Origin: a virus
Virus record (IMG/VR): IMGVR_UViG_3300005581_000002
Coordinates: 1-38,167 of that record
Direction: 5' to 3' (one strand)
DNA length: 38,167 nucleotides
Shown here: positions 6,189 through 14,435 of the stretch, piece after piece
Numbering within the stretch: position 1 is the first letter of the stretch
Layout of the letters: every line of letters begins with the position of its first letter
Notes under the pieces: generated by a model
Databases searched by the model: none
The model's input: the letters and a program-made list of their open reading frames with translations, nothing else
Told to the model about the DNA's origin: nothing
Made by a program: the position numbers and the translations under genes

Positions 6189-6521
6189 CTATTCGTATTT
6201 CTTCCTGAGCTGCTGTGCTGCCCAGCCGCAATACATCTTTGCTGCCTCGCTTGTATCCTTGCAGCGTTCTTCGCAATCGCACGCATGGGTACGCAAGGCG
6301 TTGCGAAACTCTGTAATCGTCGATGAATGCCGAAGCCCATCCCGGTAGCGATCATCGCGTGCGGTCGCCAGTTCACATTCAAACCTGATAGCCCTGTTGG
6401 TCAGGTCTTTGACGCAGTTGAACATGCTCAATGCTGTATCGCGGTCGATGACCATTTTGTCATTGTTGCCGTAGAGATTATCCCGCAGAAGCTGCAAGAC
6501 CTGTGCGCTGTTGAGTTCCAT
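6189..6521 (-). CDS. hypothetical protein, 110 aa
   Basis: ATG 6521 overlaps the upstream TGA as TGATG, so it is chosen over a GTG one codon earlier. The product is predicted helical with a cluster of cysteines toward the C-terminus (HACDCEERC, later YCGW). The pattern could bind metal but is not a family I know. It follows the DUF6378-like gene. Confidence 0.73.
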   Translation of the reverse strand: MELNSAQVLQLLRDNLYGNNDKMVIDRDTALSMFNCVKDLTNRAIRFECELATARDDRYRDGLRHSSTITEFRNALRTHACDCEERCKDTSEAAKMYCGWAAQQLRKKYE

Positions 6522-6871
6522 CACGCTTCCTCCGGTGCGTCTACTGCGGGCAGCTTGTTCGCCCAGTTGTTCGACTCACCCACTTGCTCAGTTATCATGC
6601 GCTCCATCTCGACACGCTCAATCTGCCTGACGACCAGCGTGGCATACCCTGATATGTCCTGCCAGTGATCCTTATCAAAGCAATTACCAGACAGGATGCG
6701 GGCGATCTTCATGGCCATTTGTTCAAGCGACTCGGCCATGTAATAGTCGAGGTCTTCAAACGCCCGTGTCGATTTCATCATGTGCTTCAGGCTTTGCGAC
6801 ATCTTGGCCACATGCTCAAAGTCACCATGCGTGCGTGCGCGTTCCGTTAGTACGTTTTGTATGTTGTCCAT
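6521..6871 (-). CDS. DUF6378-like phage protein, 116 aa
   Basis: The pattern is that of DUF6378 phage proteins: RARTHGDFEHVAKMSQSLKHMM, then ESLEQMAMKIARILSG, then DHWQDISGYATLV. Their length is similar and their function unknown. From general structure (helices with conserved E/D-x-Q/H-W-D), a MazG-like nucleotide-binding fold is sometimes suspected; this is inference. ATG overlaps the upstream stop as TAATG, coupling it to the DnaA domain IV-like gene. Confidence 0.82.
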   Translation of the reverse strand: MDNIQNVLTERARTHGDFEHVAKMSQSLKHMMKSTRAFEDLDYYMAESLEQMAMKIARILSGNCFDKDHWQDISGYATLVVRQIERVEMERMITEQVGESNNWANKLPAVDAPEEA

Positions 6872-7239
6872 TATTTTGCTCTCCGTTTGCGTATGGCGTG
6901 AAGGACTGAAGTGTGGTCGCGCTTAAACAAGTTTCCGATTTGCGTTAACGACCAGCCTCTGTTGCTTAGAAACTCGTAAATCTCAGCCCGTATCCTGACC
7001 ATCTCTGGCCTTCTGTCGGGCTGAATTAGTTCTCGCCAGACCATCCTGTGCGCCACCAGCACGGAGCTGATGAACTGCCTTGCATCATCAGATACCGGCG
7101 GCACACCCAGCTTAATTACCGGAGGCACTATTTTTACCGGCTGCACCTTTACAGGCTGAACTTTTACAGTCGGTACAGCAGCAAGCCTGCGAGCAACAGC
7201 TTTGTAGTGCTGTGTTAAATCCTCATACACGTTGCTCAA
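6871..7239 (-). CDS. stand-alone DnaA domain IV-like DNA-binding protein, 122 aa
   Basis: Residues about 77-120 read RRPEMVRIRAEIYEF then GWSLTQIGNLFKRDHTSVLHAIRK. This follows the DnaA C-terminal domain IV signature (R-P-x-x-M...IG-x2-F-x-x-RDHTTVLHA), including the R and RDHT residues that contact DnaA boxes. There is no AAA+ ATPase region. Residues 25-50 instead form a Val/Pro/Lys linker with repeated VQPVK. It probably binds DnaA-box-like DNA, either to mark the phage origin or to compete with host DnaA. The start is a TTG overlapping the upstream stop, with GGAG about 8 nt before it. The six repeats at 37207-37433 are candidate targets. Confidence 0.85.
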   Translation of the reverse strand: MSNVYEDLTQHYKAVARRLAAVPTVKVQPVKVQPVKIVPPVIKLGVPPVSDDARQFISSVLVAHRMVWRELIQPDRRPEMVRIRAEIYEFLSNRGWSLTQIGNLFKRDHTSVLHAIRKRRAK

Positions 7240-7451
7240 TGGTGCATCTCCAGCAGGCGGCTTTTGGCTGCGTTTAACGAGCCGCAGTAATCAAGGTCGC
7301 CGTTGACTGTGCAGACGCGCCAGACTGAAATCTTTGCAGTTTTGCCCCTGCGCATCAGCCGCTCGATGTAGCCGATTTCCTCGGAGAAATAGTACAGCGT
7401 GTAAGACTTGTCGTCGTTGGCACGCAGGTCGATTGGGTTTTGAGTAAGCAT
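7236..7451 (-). CDS. hypothetical protein, 71 aa
   Basis: ATG 7451 is preferred over an upstream in-frame start because GGAGGG lies just before it and the longer version would cover the 30-residue peptide gene. The product starts MLTQNPIDLRANDDKSYTLYYF and includes a RRGKTAKISVWRVCTVNGDLDYCGS strand-rich part. No family is recognised. Confidence 0.72.
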   Translation of the reverse strand: MLTQNPIDLRANDDKSYTLYYFSEEIGYIERLMRRGKTAKISVWRVCTVNGDLDYCGSLNAAKSRLLEMHH

Positions 7452-7462
7452 GTCGCCCTCCG

Positions 7463-7555
7463 TCAGGTCAGCGCAAGGCACATGACAAATACAAATGCAA
7501 CAACGCTCAGTGCCGCCAGCGCATTGCAGACTTCGTAGATTGTTTCGCGGATCAT
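7463..7555 (-). CDS. 30-residue putative membrane peptide
   Basis: ATG 7555 is preceded by GAGGAAACAAC, a strong ribosome-binding site. The 30-residue product starts MIRETIYEVCNALAAL and then has a hydrophobic stretch (VVAFVFVMCLALT) long enough to embed in the membrane. The next gene's ribosome-binding site follows 2 nt after the stop. Such single-segment early peptides are common in phages; this one is too short for family assignment. Confidence 0.6.
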   Translation of the reverse strand: MIRETIYEVCNALAALSVVAFVFVMCLALT

Positions 7556-7580
7556 GTTGTTTCCTCATCATGTGGTGGGT

Positions 7581-7596
7581 GGGGGCCGAAGCCCCC
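7581..7596 (-). other. GC hairpin with UUCG loop
   Basis: On the leftward transcript the sequence forms a perfect 6-bp G/C stem closed by a cUUCGg tetraloop, between the 69-aa gene and the 30-aa gene. No U-run follows, so it is more likely an mRNA stability or processing element than a terminator. Confidence 0.5.
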
Positions 7597-7603
7597 TGTT
7601 GGG

Positions 7604-7813
7604 TTAATCGCGAGCCATGTGCGGGATGTCGAGCGAGAGCATGTGGGCTTCGTCAAAGGTTTGGGTGGTCCACACTCGGGCTTGCTGGATGATGTCGTAG
7701 TTTTCGCCAGTCTGCTCTTTCAAAGCCAGCGCGTCAGCCTTAGCAGCGGCAAGGTCTTCAAACGATGCAAGGTTCTTGATAATGCTGCGGTCTTTGGGAA
7801 CTACGTAAAACAT
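7604..7813 (-). CDS. first gene of early operon, 69 aa
   Basis: ATG 7813 follows GAGGAG at a 7-nt spacing, so it is chosen over a start 75 bases upstream that would run into the promoter. The product (MFYVVPKDRSIIKNLASFEDLAAAKADALAL...) is a small alpha/beta protein with no family I recognise. Being first behind the promoter at 7856-7884, it is probably made very early after infection. Confidence 0.72.
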   Translation of the reverse strand: MFYVVPKDRSIIKNLASFEDLAAAKADALALKEQTGENYDIIQQARVWTTQTFDEAHMLSLDIPHMARD

Positions 7814-7855
7814 TGTCGTCTCCTCGTTGCCGGTGAACCAATCACCATGTAAACG

Positions 7856-7884
7856 AATATAGGCGGCGCAATCTGATAATGCAA
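7856..7884 (-). promoter_or_regulatory. candidate early sigma70-like promoter
   Basis: Leftward -35 TTGCAT and -10 TATATT with a 17-bp spacer lie between the late terminator and the first early gene. The -10 matches 5/6 of consensus. An exact DnaA box (7901-7909) is about 17 bp upstream of the -35. Placement after a terminator and before a long gene run supports it. Confidence 0.6.
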
Positions 7885-7925
7885 ACAAAAAAATGCAGCC
7901 TGTGGATAATTCCAGCAGGCTGCAT
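7885..7925 (-). terminator. intrinsic terminator of the late operon
   Basis: A perfect 10-bp inverted repeat (7893-7902 with 7916-7925) with a 13-nt loop is followed on the leftward transcript by a run of seven T. It sits 20 bp after the stop of the last virion gene and just before the early promoter, separating the two transcription units. Confidence 0.9.
7901..7909 (-). promoter_or_regulatory. exact DnaA-box match (TTATCCACA)
   Basis: Exact DnaA-box consensus on the minus strand, starting in the end of the terminator stem and covering its loop, beside the early promoter. This is the best placed of the three exact copies to affect transcription, since DnaA or the phage's DnaA domain IV-like protein bound here would abut the promoter. 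Confidence 0.5.
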
Positions 7926-7944
7926 GTTAGACTTTGGTCTATGG

Positions 7945-9927
7945 TTAATTATTCAGTGCTGAACCTAGCAGACCGGGAACGGCTGCCCTAAGCCCGGTTG
8001 GCTGTTGATACTGGCCGCGCTGCGCCATGAGCGCCTGCATTGCCTCCAGTTGCCTGCGCAGGTCTGCCTCCGACTGGGCAAACAGGGTCTTGCGCAGTTC
8101 CTCGTTTGTTGCCTCGCGACGTGCAGGAAGCATACCCTTCTGCATGGCCTGACCGACGCCCTGTGCAGCACGCCCAAACACACCGATTGACGGGCCGCCT
8201 GTTACCAAGTCTGCCGCCAACCCGGCCAACGGGCTCATTGCTGACACGTTGCCCTGTTGCTCCAGCAACGTCTGCGCTGTTTGCGAGCCGCCGGTTAGCC
8301 TGTTCTTTGATGCAGCCATTCGGGCTTCACGTTCAATGTTGTTGAACAGTGTTTCCGTGATCCGTTTTGCCTCGGCTGGATCGTTCCATGCAGCCTTGAT
8401 GGCCGCTTCCATCTGCTGCTTGGCCTTGCCGGTGCGGAATGCCCGTGTTGCATCCTCACCAAGAACCTTGCCGCTCATCACGCCCTGCATCGTATCCATG
8501 ACGCCGGTTAGATACGCATCCTTGTCTGCCTGCGTCATCTTCGCAACATTGCGTTCGATCAACTCTGGACGGGTTTTGAAGAAGTCCTGCCCTTCTTTCA
8601 TCAGACGTTCGGCAGACCGAGTATCAGCCCAAATGGATCGTGCCTGCTTATAGTCGCCGCTTTGCTTTTCAGCCGCGTTGATTATGCCATCTCGCAACGA
8701 CTTCAGATCGCCACCGAGGTTTCCCTTGCCAGCGCGATATGCAGCAGATGACGCGTCATCCAATGCCTTCTGAACAGTATCAACTTCGGCAAAGGTGTAG
8801 TCTCTGGCAATTTCGCGAGCGTTCTTCTCGTTGCGCTTGATGATTGTCGCCGGGTTAATACCGCGAATATCTGCAACGGCTTCAAGCTCAGAGAAAATGT
8901 TGTTGGGAACCTTTTTCAGCAAGGCATCCAGATCATCCGACCGGGCAACCATCGGATCAACCTTGGCGTACAGCGGCTTTGCCTGTAGCTCGCGGGTTGC
9001 AGCCAACTCATCCAACGATGCAAACAGGTTCTTCTGCTGCCCGATGGCCGCTGCAAACTCGTCCTCAAGTCTGCCGGTCTGGCCTGCTGCACGTTCTGCC
9101 ATCTGCTGACCAATCTGGCCGCGTGCTGCTCCGGGTGCTTGGGCAACAAGTCGAGCTTGCGACTCGAGTGCGCTACCGGGCGGCAAGATTTCTGATGCGA
9201 TCTCCGGCTTGACGCCAGCCGCCTGACGTTGCTGGTATGCCCTCAACAGGTCTGGCGCAGTCATGCCTTCCTGCTGCAACCCGCGCTGCACGATACCTGC
9301 CGCCAGTTCTTGCGGTGTACGGGTAAACGATTGAACTAGCCCACGAGCCGCCGGTATTGCAGCACCAGCCGCGCCACCGAATGCCATGCCTTGCACAGCT
9401 TCCTCTGCCGCCTTGTCGAGACGTGCAGCAGCGCCGCCTTCACCCTTTGCAAACCCTTCAATGCCGCCCTGCACACCGCTAGCCGCTGCACCAACGCCAG
9501 CCTGACGACCGATCTGCGCTGCAAGCCCGACTGTACGTGCGGCAGCCGCCGGTCCAGCAAGGCCGCCTGTTGCAATTGTAGCAGCCACTGCCGGAGCAAG
9601 GCCGCCGATGATCTCTGCGCCCATGCTGGTCATTGGCCGTTCAGCCCGTGTGAGCGCGTTCATCTGGCGCACATATGCCAGTTCGTCTGAATAGGTTGTG
9701 CCGCGAGCAAGCGACCGGGCAACTGCTTCTGCCTCGTCGCCTGCACCCATCAGCACACCTTGGCCGAGAAACTGGCGACCAAGTACATCTCCAAACAATG
9801 ACGTTTGACCCGGTAGACCAGCTTTCGACCGCAATTGTGCAGCCTGTACAGCCTGCAACTGCGGATCAGCAGCCTCGGCAGGCTGACGGTAACGCTTCAG
9901 GATGTCGAGTGCGCTTTCTTCAGCCAT
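7945..9927 (-). CDS. internal virion (ejection) protein, 660 aa
   Basis: ATG 9927 with GAGG upstream is chosen over a TTG a few codons earlier. The large product is Ala/Gln/Gly-rich. A hydrophobic Gly/Ala-rich stretch near residues 105-160 could contact membrane during DNA entry, and the rest is long amphipathic helix. It is the last gene of the late operon and follows another Gln-rich virion protein and a transglycosylase, the usual place for podovirus ejection proteins. No enzyme motif is visible; the role is inferred from composition and position. Confidence 0.75.
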   Translation of the reverse strand: MAEESALDILKRYRQPAEAADPQLQAVQAAQLRSKAGLPGQTSLFGDVLGRQFLGQGVLMGAGDEAEAVARSLARGTTYSDELAYVRQMNALTRAERPMTSMGAEIIGGLAPAVAATIATGGLAGPAAAARTVGLAAQIGRQAGVGAAASGVQGGIEGFAKGEGGAAARLDKAAEEAVQGMAFGGAAGAAIPAARGLVQSFTRTPQELAAGIVQRGLQQEGMTAPDLLRAYQQRQAAGVKPEIASEILPPGSALESQARLVAQAPGAARGQIGQQMAERAAGQTGRLEDEFAAAIGQQKNLFASLDELAATRELQAKPLYAKVDPMVARSDDLDALLKKVPNNIFSELEAVADIRGINPATIIKRNEKNAREIARDYTFAEVDTVQKALDDASSAAYRAGKGNLGGDLKSLRDGIINAAEKQSGDYKQARSIWADTRSAERLMKEGQDFFKTRPELIERNVAKMTQADKDAYLTGVMDTMQGVMSGKVLGEDATRAFRTGKAKQQMEAAIKAAWNDPAEAKRITETLFNNIEREARMAASKNRLTGGSQTAQTLLEQQGNVSAMSPLAGLAADLVTGGPSIGVFGRAAQGVGQAMQKGMLPARREATNEELRKTLFAQSEADLRRQLEAMQALMAQRGQYQQPTGLRAAVPGLLGSALNN

Positions 9928-9935
9928 GATAAACC

Positions 9936-11522
9936 TCAATATCCTGTAGGTGGAAGCTCGTCGTCACGGCGCAAACCCGGCCTGCTGGGATACCGCTGCC
10001 TCATGAATGACCCTACGCCAAGTGGCATGGTGCTAGGCGACACGACGCCGGGCTGCGGCATTGCAACAGGAGCAGCGGGTGGCTGTGGCATTGACTGCTG
10101 CTGCAACTGAATGATCCGCGCACTAACCGCATCACGTTGCGGTTTCGTCATTTCATCAAGCACTAAAAGCTGCAAGGTATCAGCATCCATGCTCAGTATC
10201 TCTTGCGGCTTCGCAATCTTGGATGCGCGAGCAAGCTCTTTTCTCTGCTCACGGGCAGCCAGCAAATCAGGATTGCGGGCATCATAGACAACATCTTGCG
10301 GGTCAACCTTTGCACGCGATGCAAGGCCGCTGTAGCGATCAATTGTCTGGCTGTATGTGTCGAGTTCGCGCTCGAAACGTGTTTCTGCTGCACGGACAAG
10401 CTGCGATCTAGCTGTGTCGCTTAACTTACCACCGCCAACAAGACTGTTGTAATAGCCAACAACTTGTGATGGCAAGCCAGCAGCTTGCTGTGCAGTAGCA
10501 GACTCGCCGCCAGTTACTGTTGATACCGGGTCATAAACCTTCATGATCGACAGCACCAAGGCCATGTCGCTCGCACCGGCTTTATTGCGGGCAAGGTCGA
10601 TCATTGTTTCATAGGCTGTCTGCCGCTGGATGAACGGATCGGCAACACGGCTAAATTCAGTGCGCAGCTTGTTGCCCTGCTCCGTTGCGCCCTTTTGCGT
10701 TTCGCCCATTGCCTGACGGGCTTTTTCAAAGATGTCCGAAATCTTGACGCTGGGGTCGCTCAGTTGCTGAAGGACATACTCCCTTGGCAACGCGGCTAAC
10801 AGAGACTGTTCTTGCGGGCTCAACCGCTGCAATTGCTGCTGCATCTGTGGCGAGATTTGCGGGGCAGCTTGCTGCGGGGGCGCCTCAGATGGCGGTTGCG
10901 CTGCAAAGGCTGATCCACCCGGAGGCACTGGCGCACCGGCAAACGCGCCGCCCATTTGCTGTGGCGGCTGTTCAAACGACGGCTGGTATGACGGAGCCTC
11001 GGCAGCAGCAGGCATGCCACCACCAGCAGCAGGCATGCCGCCCATGCCACCGACGCCTTCAATTAAACGCTGACGCATAGCTGCGGATGCACGGGCTGCT
11101 TCCATCTGCTGCATCAACTGTTGCTGGGTCAAACGCTGCCCCGCCACCTGCCCTTCCAACTGCTGCCTCTGCAACGGGAACAACTCGCGACGCTGGGCTG
11201 CTTCTGCCTGCTGGCCACGCAACGCTGCCGACCGGGCAATCTGCTGCTCCATGCCGGGGCCGATGCCACCAAGCTGCGACAATATCTGGCCGCGCTGTGC
11301 AGGTGTCTGCTTCTGCCCGGCAGCAAGCAAGATTGCTCCCAGTTGCCCCAGAGCCGAGAAGCTAAGTCTGCGCTGTTCTTCTGGGCTCATTTGCGAATAT
11401 GGATCGGCTGACGAAGGCCCACCAGATTGACCGCCACCAAGCAGACCTGCAAGACCAGAGCCTACGCCCTGCACCGTATTGCCGATGCCGCCGAGTAGCC
11501 CACCAAGAAAATCTTCAGCCAT
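9936..11522 (-). CDS. Gln/Pro-rich internal virion protein, 528 aa
   Basis: The N-terminus is Gly-rich (EDFLGGLLGGIGNTVQGVGSG), followed by long Gln/Ala helices and a Pro/Gln-rich region around residues 170-240, then a more ordered helical C-terminal half. Composition and position between the 159-aa gene and the last large late gene suggest an internal core or ejection protein. GGAGG precedes ATG 11522. Confidence 0.72.
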   Translation of the reverse strand: MAEDFLGGLLGGIGNTVQGVGSGLAGLLGGGQSGGPSSADPYSQMSPEEQRRLSFSALGQLGAILLAAGQKQTPAQRGQILSQLGGIGPGMEQQIARSAALRGQQAEAAQRRELFPLQRQQLEGQVAGQRLTQQQLMQQMEAARASAAMRQRLIEGVGGMGGMPAAGGGMPAAAEAPSYQPSFEQPPQQMGGAFAGAPVPPGGSAFAAQPPSEAPPQQAAPQISPQMQQQLQRLSPQEQSLLAALPREYVLQQLSDPSVKISDIFEKARQAMGETQKGATEQGNKLRTEFSRVADPFIQRQTAYETMIDLARNKAGASDMALVLSIMKVYDPVSTVTGGESATAQQAAGLPSQVVGYYNSLVGGGKLSDTARSQLVRAAETRFERELDTYSQTIDRYSGLASRAKVDPQDVVYDARNPDLLAAREQRKELARASKIAKPQEILSMDADTLQLLVLDEMTKPQRDAVSARIIQLQQQSMPQPPAAPVAMPQPGVVSPSTMPLGVGSFMRQRYPSRPGLRRDDELPPTGY

Positions 11523-11524
11523 TT

Positions 11525-12004
11525 TCAGCCTCCAAGAAGCCCTTTGATATAATAATCATTATACGGATTGCCTTCTTCATCGCGATAGGTTCGAGCCTTT
11601 AACTTGCTCAAGTCGCCATCAGCGAATTTGTCGGCATATCCTTGCGGGTCGCCCATATTAGCATATTGGTTTAGGTACTTAATCACGTTCATATTTGCCG
11701 GACCCTGCATAGGAGCGGTCTTTTCTTGTGCTGGAGCCGGAACATTAAGACTCGGAGGCACCGAGCCCAATGTTGACGACCCGCCCATTGTATTAGGAGC
11801 AGCGCCAGCAAATGCAGCACCAGTAGGTTGCGTCGGCGCAGCAAATGCTGGTTGATATTGTCCCCCTGCCTGCGGGCGGGTTGGGCTTACGCCTCCCATA
11901 GCTTGACTAGGGACAAACCCGCGCATAGAGGCTGGTGGAGCTTGCATGGCGCCAAGGAGTTGTCGGATAATCTTTTCCTGTTCTTCTTTGCTCATTGCCG
12001 CCAT
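11525..12004 (-). CDS. Pro/Ala-rich virion-associated protein, 159 aa
   Basis: A short helical start (SKEEQEKIIRQLLGAMQ) is followed by a low-complexity Pro/Ala/Gly/Gln region and a compact C-terminus (DPQGYADKFADGDLSKLKARTYRD). AAGGA precedes ATG 12004. Not recognised; likely part of the internal virion set by position. Confidence 0.7.
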   Translation of the reverse strand: MAAMSKEEQEKIIRQLLGAMQAPPASMRGFVPSQAMGGVSPTRPQAGGQYQPAFAAPTQPTGAAFAGAAPNTMGGSSTLGSVPPSLNVPAPAQEKTAPMQGPANMNVIKYLNQYANMGDPQGYADKFADGDLSKLKARTYRDEEGNPYNDYYIKGLLGG

Positions 12005-12015
12005 GTCGTTTATCC

Positions 12016-12198
12016 TTAGTTGCGAAGTGCTACAGCTTCGTCTGAATGGTAGATGCCTTCACGGATCGCCGCTTCTGACTGCCCGCCATCCTTCACGCCG
12101 ATCCAGTAGTACATGCCGGTCAGGTCAGGCTTACGGTTCAGGCATTCCTGATAGATGTCGTTGAGCCACTTGGGCGCATTATCAACATTGTATACCAT
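12016..12198 (-). CDS. single DUF4214-like repeat protein, 60 aa
   Basis: The whole product is one repeat unit: LNDIYQECLNRKPDLTGMYYWIG then SEAAIREGIYHSDEA. This matches the DUF4214 pattern (Y-x-x-x-LGR-x-PD-x-x-G-x-x-YW...I-x-x-S-EF) and resembles the repeats in the 425-aa neighbour upstream. ATG 12198 follows GAGGAG. It looks like a detached copy of that neighbour's repeat. Confidence 0.75.
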   Translation of the reverse strand: MVYNVDNAPKWLNDIYQECLNRKPDLTGMYYWIGVKDGGQSEAAIREGIYHSDEAVALRN

Positions 12199-12243
12199 TT
12201 TACTCTCCTCATCATCCGCAGGGTTGCGGAATTACAGTGTGGC

Positions 12244-13521
12244 TTAAAACTCTGGACCGGCGTTAACCGCAGCGTTTGCCGCAGCAGCCTTTGCAGCTTG
12301 GTTTTGAGCGTACAATAACCCTTCAGCCGTCCCAGCCATCCCAGAATAAATGTCTGCTATTGGCGTCCCACCGCTAAGAAGCCCCTGCCAATACTGCGCA
12401 CCCGGCATGTCAATCTTGTCTCCCGGCCTGCCAATTTGGGCATACCCTTGGATAATACGTGGATCAATGCCGCCCGCAGCAAGGTTGCCTGTGACACCCG
12501 GTGTTACACCTGCTGTCGTAGTCCCAAGCCCGCTGTTAGTGGATACCTGATTTGCAGTGTTGAACTTTTGCAGGTCGCTAACCTCGATGCCGTCCTTCTT
12601 GTTCTGCGCATCAATAGCCGTCTGCAACCATGCCGGAATGGTCGTCGAGCTGATGTCGAGGCGTGGTGTGGGCGACAGCGTTTGCTGGAATGTCCTTGGA
12701 ATGTCTGCCGGATTAAAAGGCTGGATCATGCTGGGCAAAGCTGCCTGATACTGCAACGACTGCTGGAACGGCGTCATTGCGGCTGCGGCTGGATTGCTCC
12801 CAAGGAAACCCTGCAACGACGGCGCACCCATTGCCGGTCCAGCTTGTGCGGCAGGCTGCGCATATTGCGCCATCTGCTGAACATTGCCGCCCATAAGCTG
12901 GGAACCAAATGGAACGGTGCGGATGCCTGTCTGAAACTGCTGCACGGCTGGGGTTTGAAATTCAGTAGAACCGCGCAAACTTGCTTCAATGGCGGCAGCA
13001 GATGTCCCTTGAGACAGCAAGTTGCCGTAATATGCCAGACCAGTCGGGTCGACATCTCTGCCAAAGACCTTTTGGTAGAGCGCGTTTAATTGAGGTGTGT
13101 ACTGCGTATAGTCTGTAGTCCCCGGCGGCTTAACAACAGGAGGAACAACAGGCGGCACAACAGGCGGCTTAACAACAGGAGGTACAACGGGCGGCTTTGC
13201 CGTTGCCAACAATCCTTGCGCCTCTGGTGAAGCTGCAATTCCCGCTCTGACCTGTTCTGGGGTTGCCTGACCTGTTGAGAGCAGTCCGGTCCAGTATTGA
13301 AGACCATCGTCGCTTGCACCACCCGCTTCGGGGCGACGGTTAAGACTGGTCGAATATGCCTGCCTAACTACAGCCTCCGGCGATCCCGCAAGAGACTGAC
13401 GCACGTCTTCAGCAGAAGCACCGCTGTTGATAAGGTTTGTGTAATACTCCAACCCTCCGGCGTCTGGCGTGCGGCCAAAAACAGCGTCGTAGGCTTTGAT
13501 GACTTCGTCTGCTGCTGCCAT
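12244..13521 (-). CDS. multi-repeat DUF4214-like virion protein, 425 aa
   Basis: Three clear DUF4214-like units occur: AYDAVFGRTPDAGGLEYY near 10-27, LNRRPEAGG...LQYWTGLL near 60-82 and LYQKVFGRDVDPTGLAYYG near 150-168. A degenerate fourth (AQYWQGLLSGG) is near the C-terminus. A Pro/Val/Lys tract from tandem DNA repeats separates units two and three. DUF4214 is found in surface and phage-associated proteins and has no settled function. The context is internal or tail virion proteins; adhesion or scaffolding is possible. Confidence 0.75.
   Translation of the reverse strand: MAAADEVIKAYDAVFGRTPDAGGLEYYTNLINSGASAEDVRQSLAGSPEAVVRQAYSTSLNRRPEAGGASDDGLQYWTGLLSTGQATPEQVRAGIAASPEAQGLLATAKPPVVPPVVKPPVVPPVVPPVVKPPGTTDYTQYTPQLNALYQKVFGRDVDPTGLAYYGNLLSQGTSAAAIEASLRGSTEFQTPAVQQFQTGIRTVPFGSQLMGGNVQQMAQYAQPAAQAGPAMGAPSLQGFLGSNPAAAAMTPFQQSLQYQAALPSMIQPFNPADIPRTFQQTLSPTPRLDISSTTIPAWLQTAIDAQNKKDGIEVSDLQKFNTANQVSTNSGLGTTTAGVTPGVTGNLAAGGIDPRIIQGYAQIGRPGDKIDMPGAQYWQGLLSGGTPIADIYSGMAGTAEGLLYAQNQAAKAAAANAAVNAGPEF
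13123..13198. repeat. tandem repeats encoding a Pro/Val/Lys tract
   Basis: Several near-identical 12-24 bp units (GGCGGCTTAACAACAGG and variants) lie in tandem and encode PPVVKPP/PPVVPP repeats. Length variation by slippage is likely. It is a protein linker, not a CRISPR array, because there are no unique spacers. Confidence 0.8.
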
Positions 13522-13526
13522 GTTAA

Positions 13527-14435
13527 TTACCCCAAAAGGCCGCGAATGCCAAAGATGGACCGCTTGAATATTTCATCATCCCACTTGCCGCGATGCGTTT
13601 CCGCTGGTCTCTGAACCCACGACATATCTTCCTTCGCAGCGCCAGCTTTTGCAAGTGCGCCGCCCAATGATGCCAATGCGCTGCCGATGTTCGCTCCACC
13701 CATGCTGGGCGCGTAATCCTTAAATCCCATATCGGTAGCTGCGGCTGCAACTTCCTGCTGTGCAGGCAATGCCGCTCCAGAGAAACCCGGCTCCGTGACT
13801 TCACCATACTTGCGTGTGTCGATGCCCATTGCGCTGGGGACAGTATTCTGGCCGAGAAAGCCGCCCTGCCATTTTGTTCCAACCAGTCCACCAGTTGCCC
13901 CGCCAAGGACATCTTGGGCGAACTGGCCCCAAGGACCAGATGCTTGTGACGCTGGTGCTTGTGCGGCTGCTTTAGTTGGTTGGGTTCCCTCAAACTTCGC
14001 CATTATCTGCTGGGCAAAACCCGGACCAGTTACAGCCGCATTTCCAGAGTTCCATAATACTGCGTTCTCGCCAACCACAGATGTAGCCGGGCGATCTCCA
14101 GCAGCTAGAAGCTTCGTTGCTCCACCTGCGCCCTGTTGGTGAGCAAGATACAACTGCGCGGCAGACGGGTTCTCTATTCCAGACCTAGCCAAAACTTTTC
14201 GGTTGTTGACGGCCAATCTAGCAGCAGCATCAGCCGAGGCTTCAAAGCTATACGGGTCTCTTAACTTGTAGTCCTTGGCAGTGTCAGGCATAAACTGAAA
14301 GTGACCAGCCGCGCCGGAGTTTTTGTTGTAAAGATTTTTGCCGCTGTCGCTTTCAATCTGCCAAGTTCTGGCAAGGTATCCTGACGGAAGGTTGTACTTC
14401 CGCTCTAGGTTCGCCATAATTTCAAATTGGTTCAC
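13527..14435 (-). CDS. virion-associated lytic transglycosylase, 302 aa
   Basis: The N-terminal about 120 residues match the SLT-type fold: WQIESDSGKN with the catalytic Glu, GAAGHFQFMPDTAKDY as the G-x-FQ-x-MP motif, and AQLYLAHQQGAGGA as the Y-x-x-H-x-QG motif. The rest is low-complexity Ala/Gly/Gln. It would locally open peptidoglycan during DNA entry. The start shown is a GTG with a G-rich upstream site, overlapping the PP-loop gene by 14 bp; ATG 14417 is the alternative. Confidence 0.9.
   Translation of the reverse strand: MNQFEIMANLERKYNLPSGYLARTWQIESDSGKNLYNKNSGAAGHFQFMPDTAKDYKLRDPYSFEASADAAARLAVNNRKVLARSGIENPSAAQLYLAHQQGAGGATKLLAAGDRPATSVVGENAVLWNSGNAAVTGPGFAQQIMAKFEGTQPTKAAAQAPASQASGPWGQFAQDVLGGATGGLVGTKWQGGFLGQNTVPSAMGIDTRKYGEVTEPGFSGAALPAQQEVAAAATDMGFKDYAPSMGGANIGSALASLGGALAKAGAAKEDMSWVQRPAETHRGKWDDEIFKRSIFGIRGLLG

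Noticed and set aside
13123-13198. Possible CRISPR-like repeats
   Set aside because: The units are contiguous without spacers and encode a Pro/Val linker in frame.
13523-13993. Leftward 156-codon frame inside the transglycosylase gene
   Set aside because: Out of frame with the recognisable enzyme, with no ribosome-binding site and no motif.
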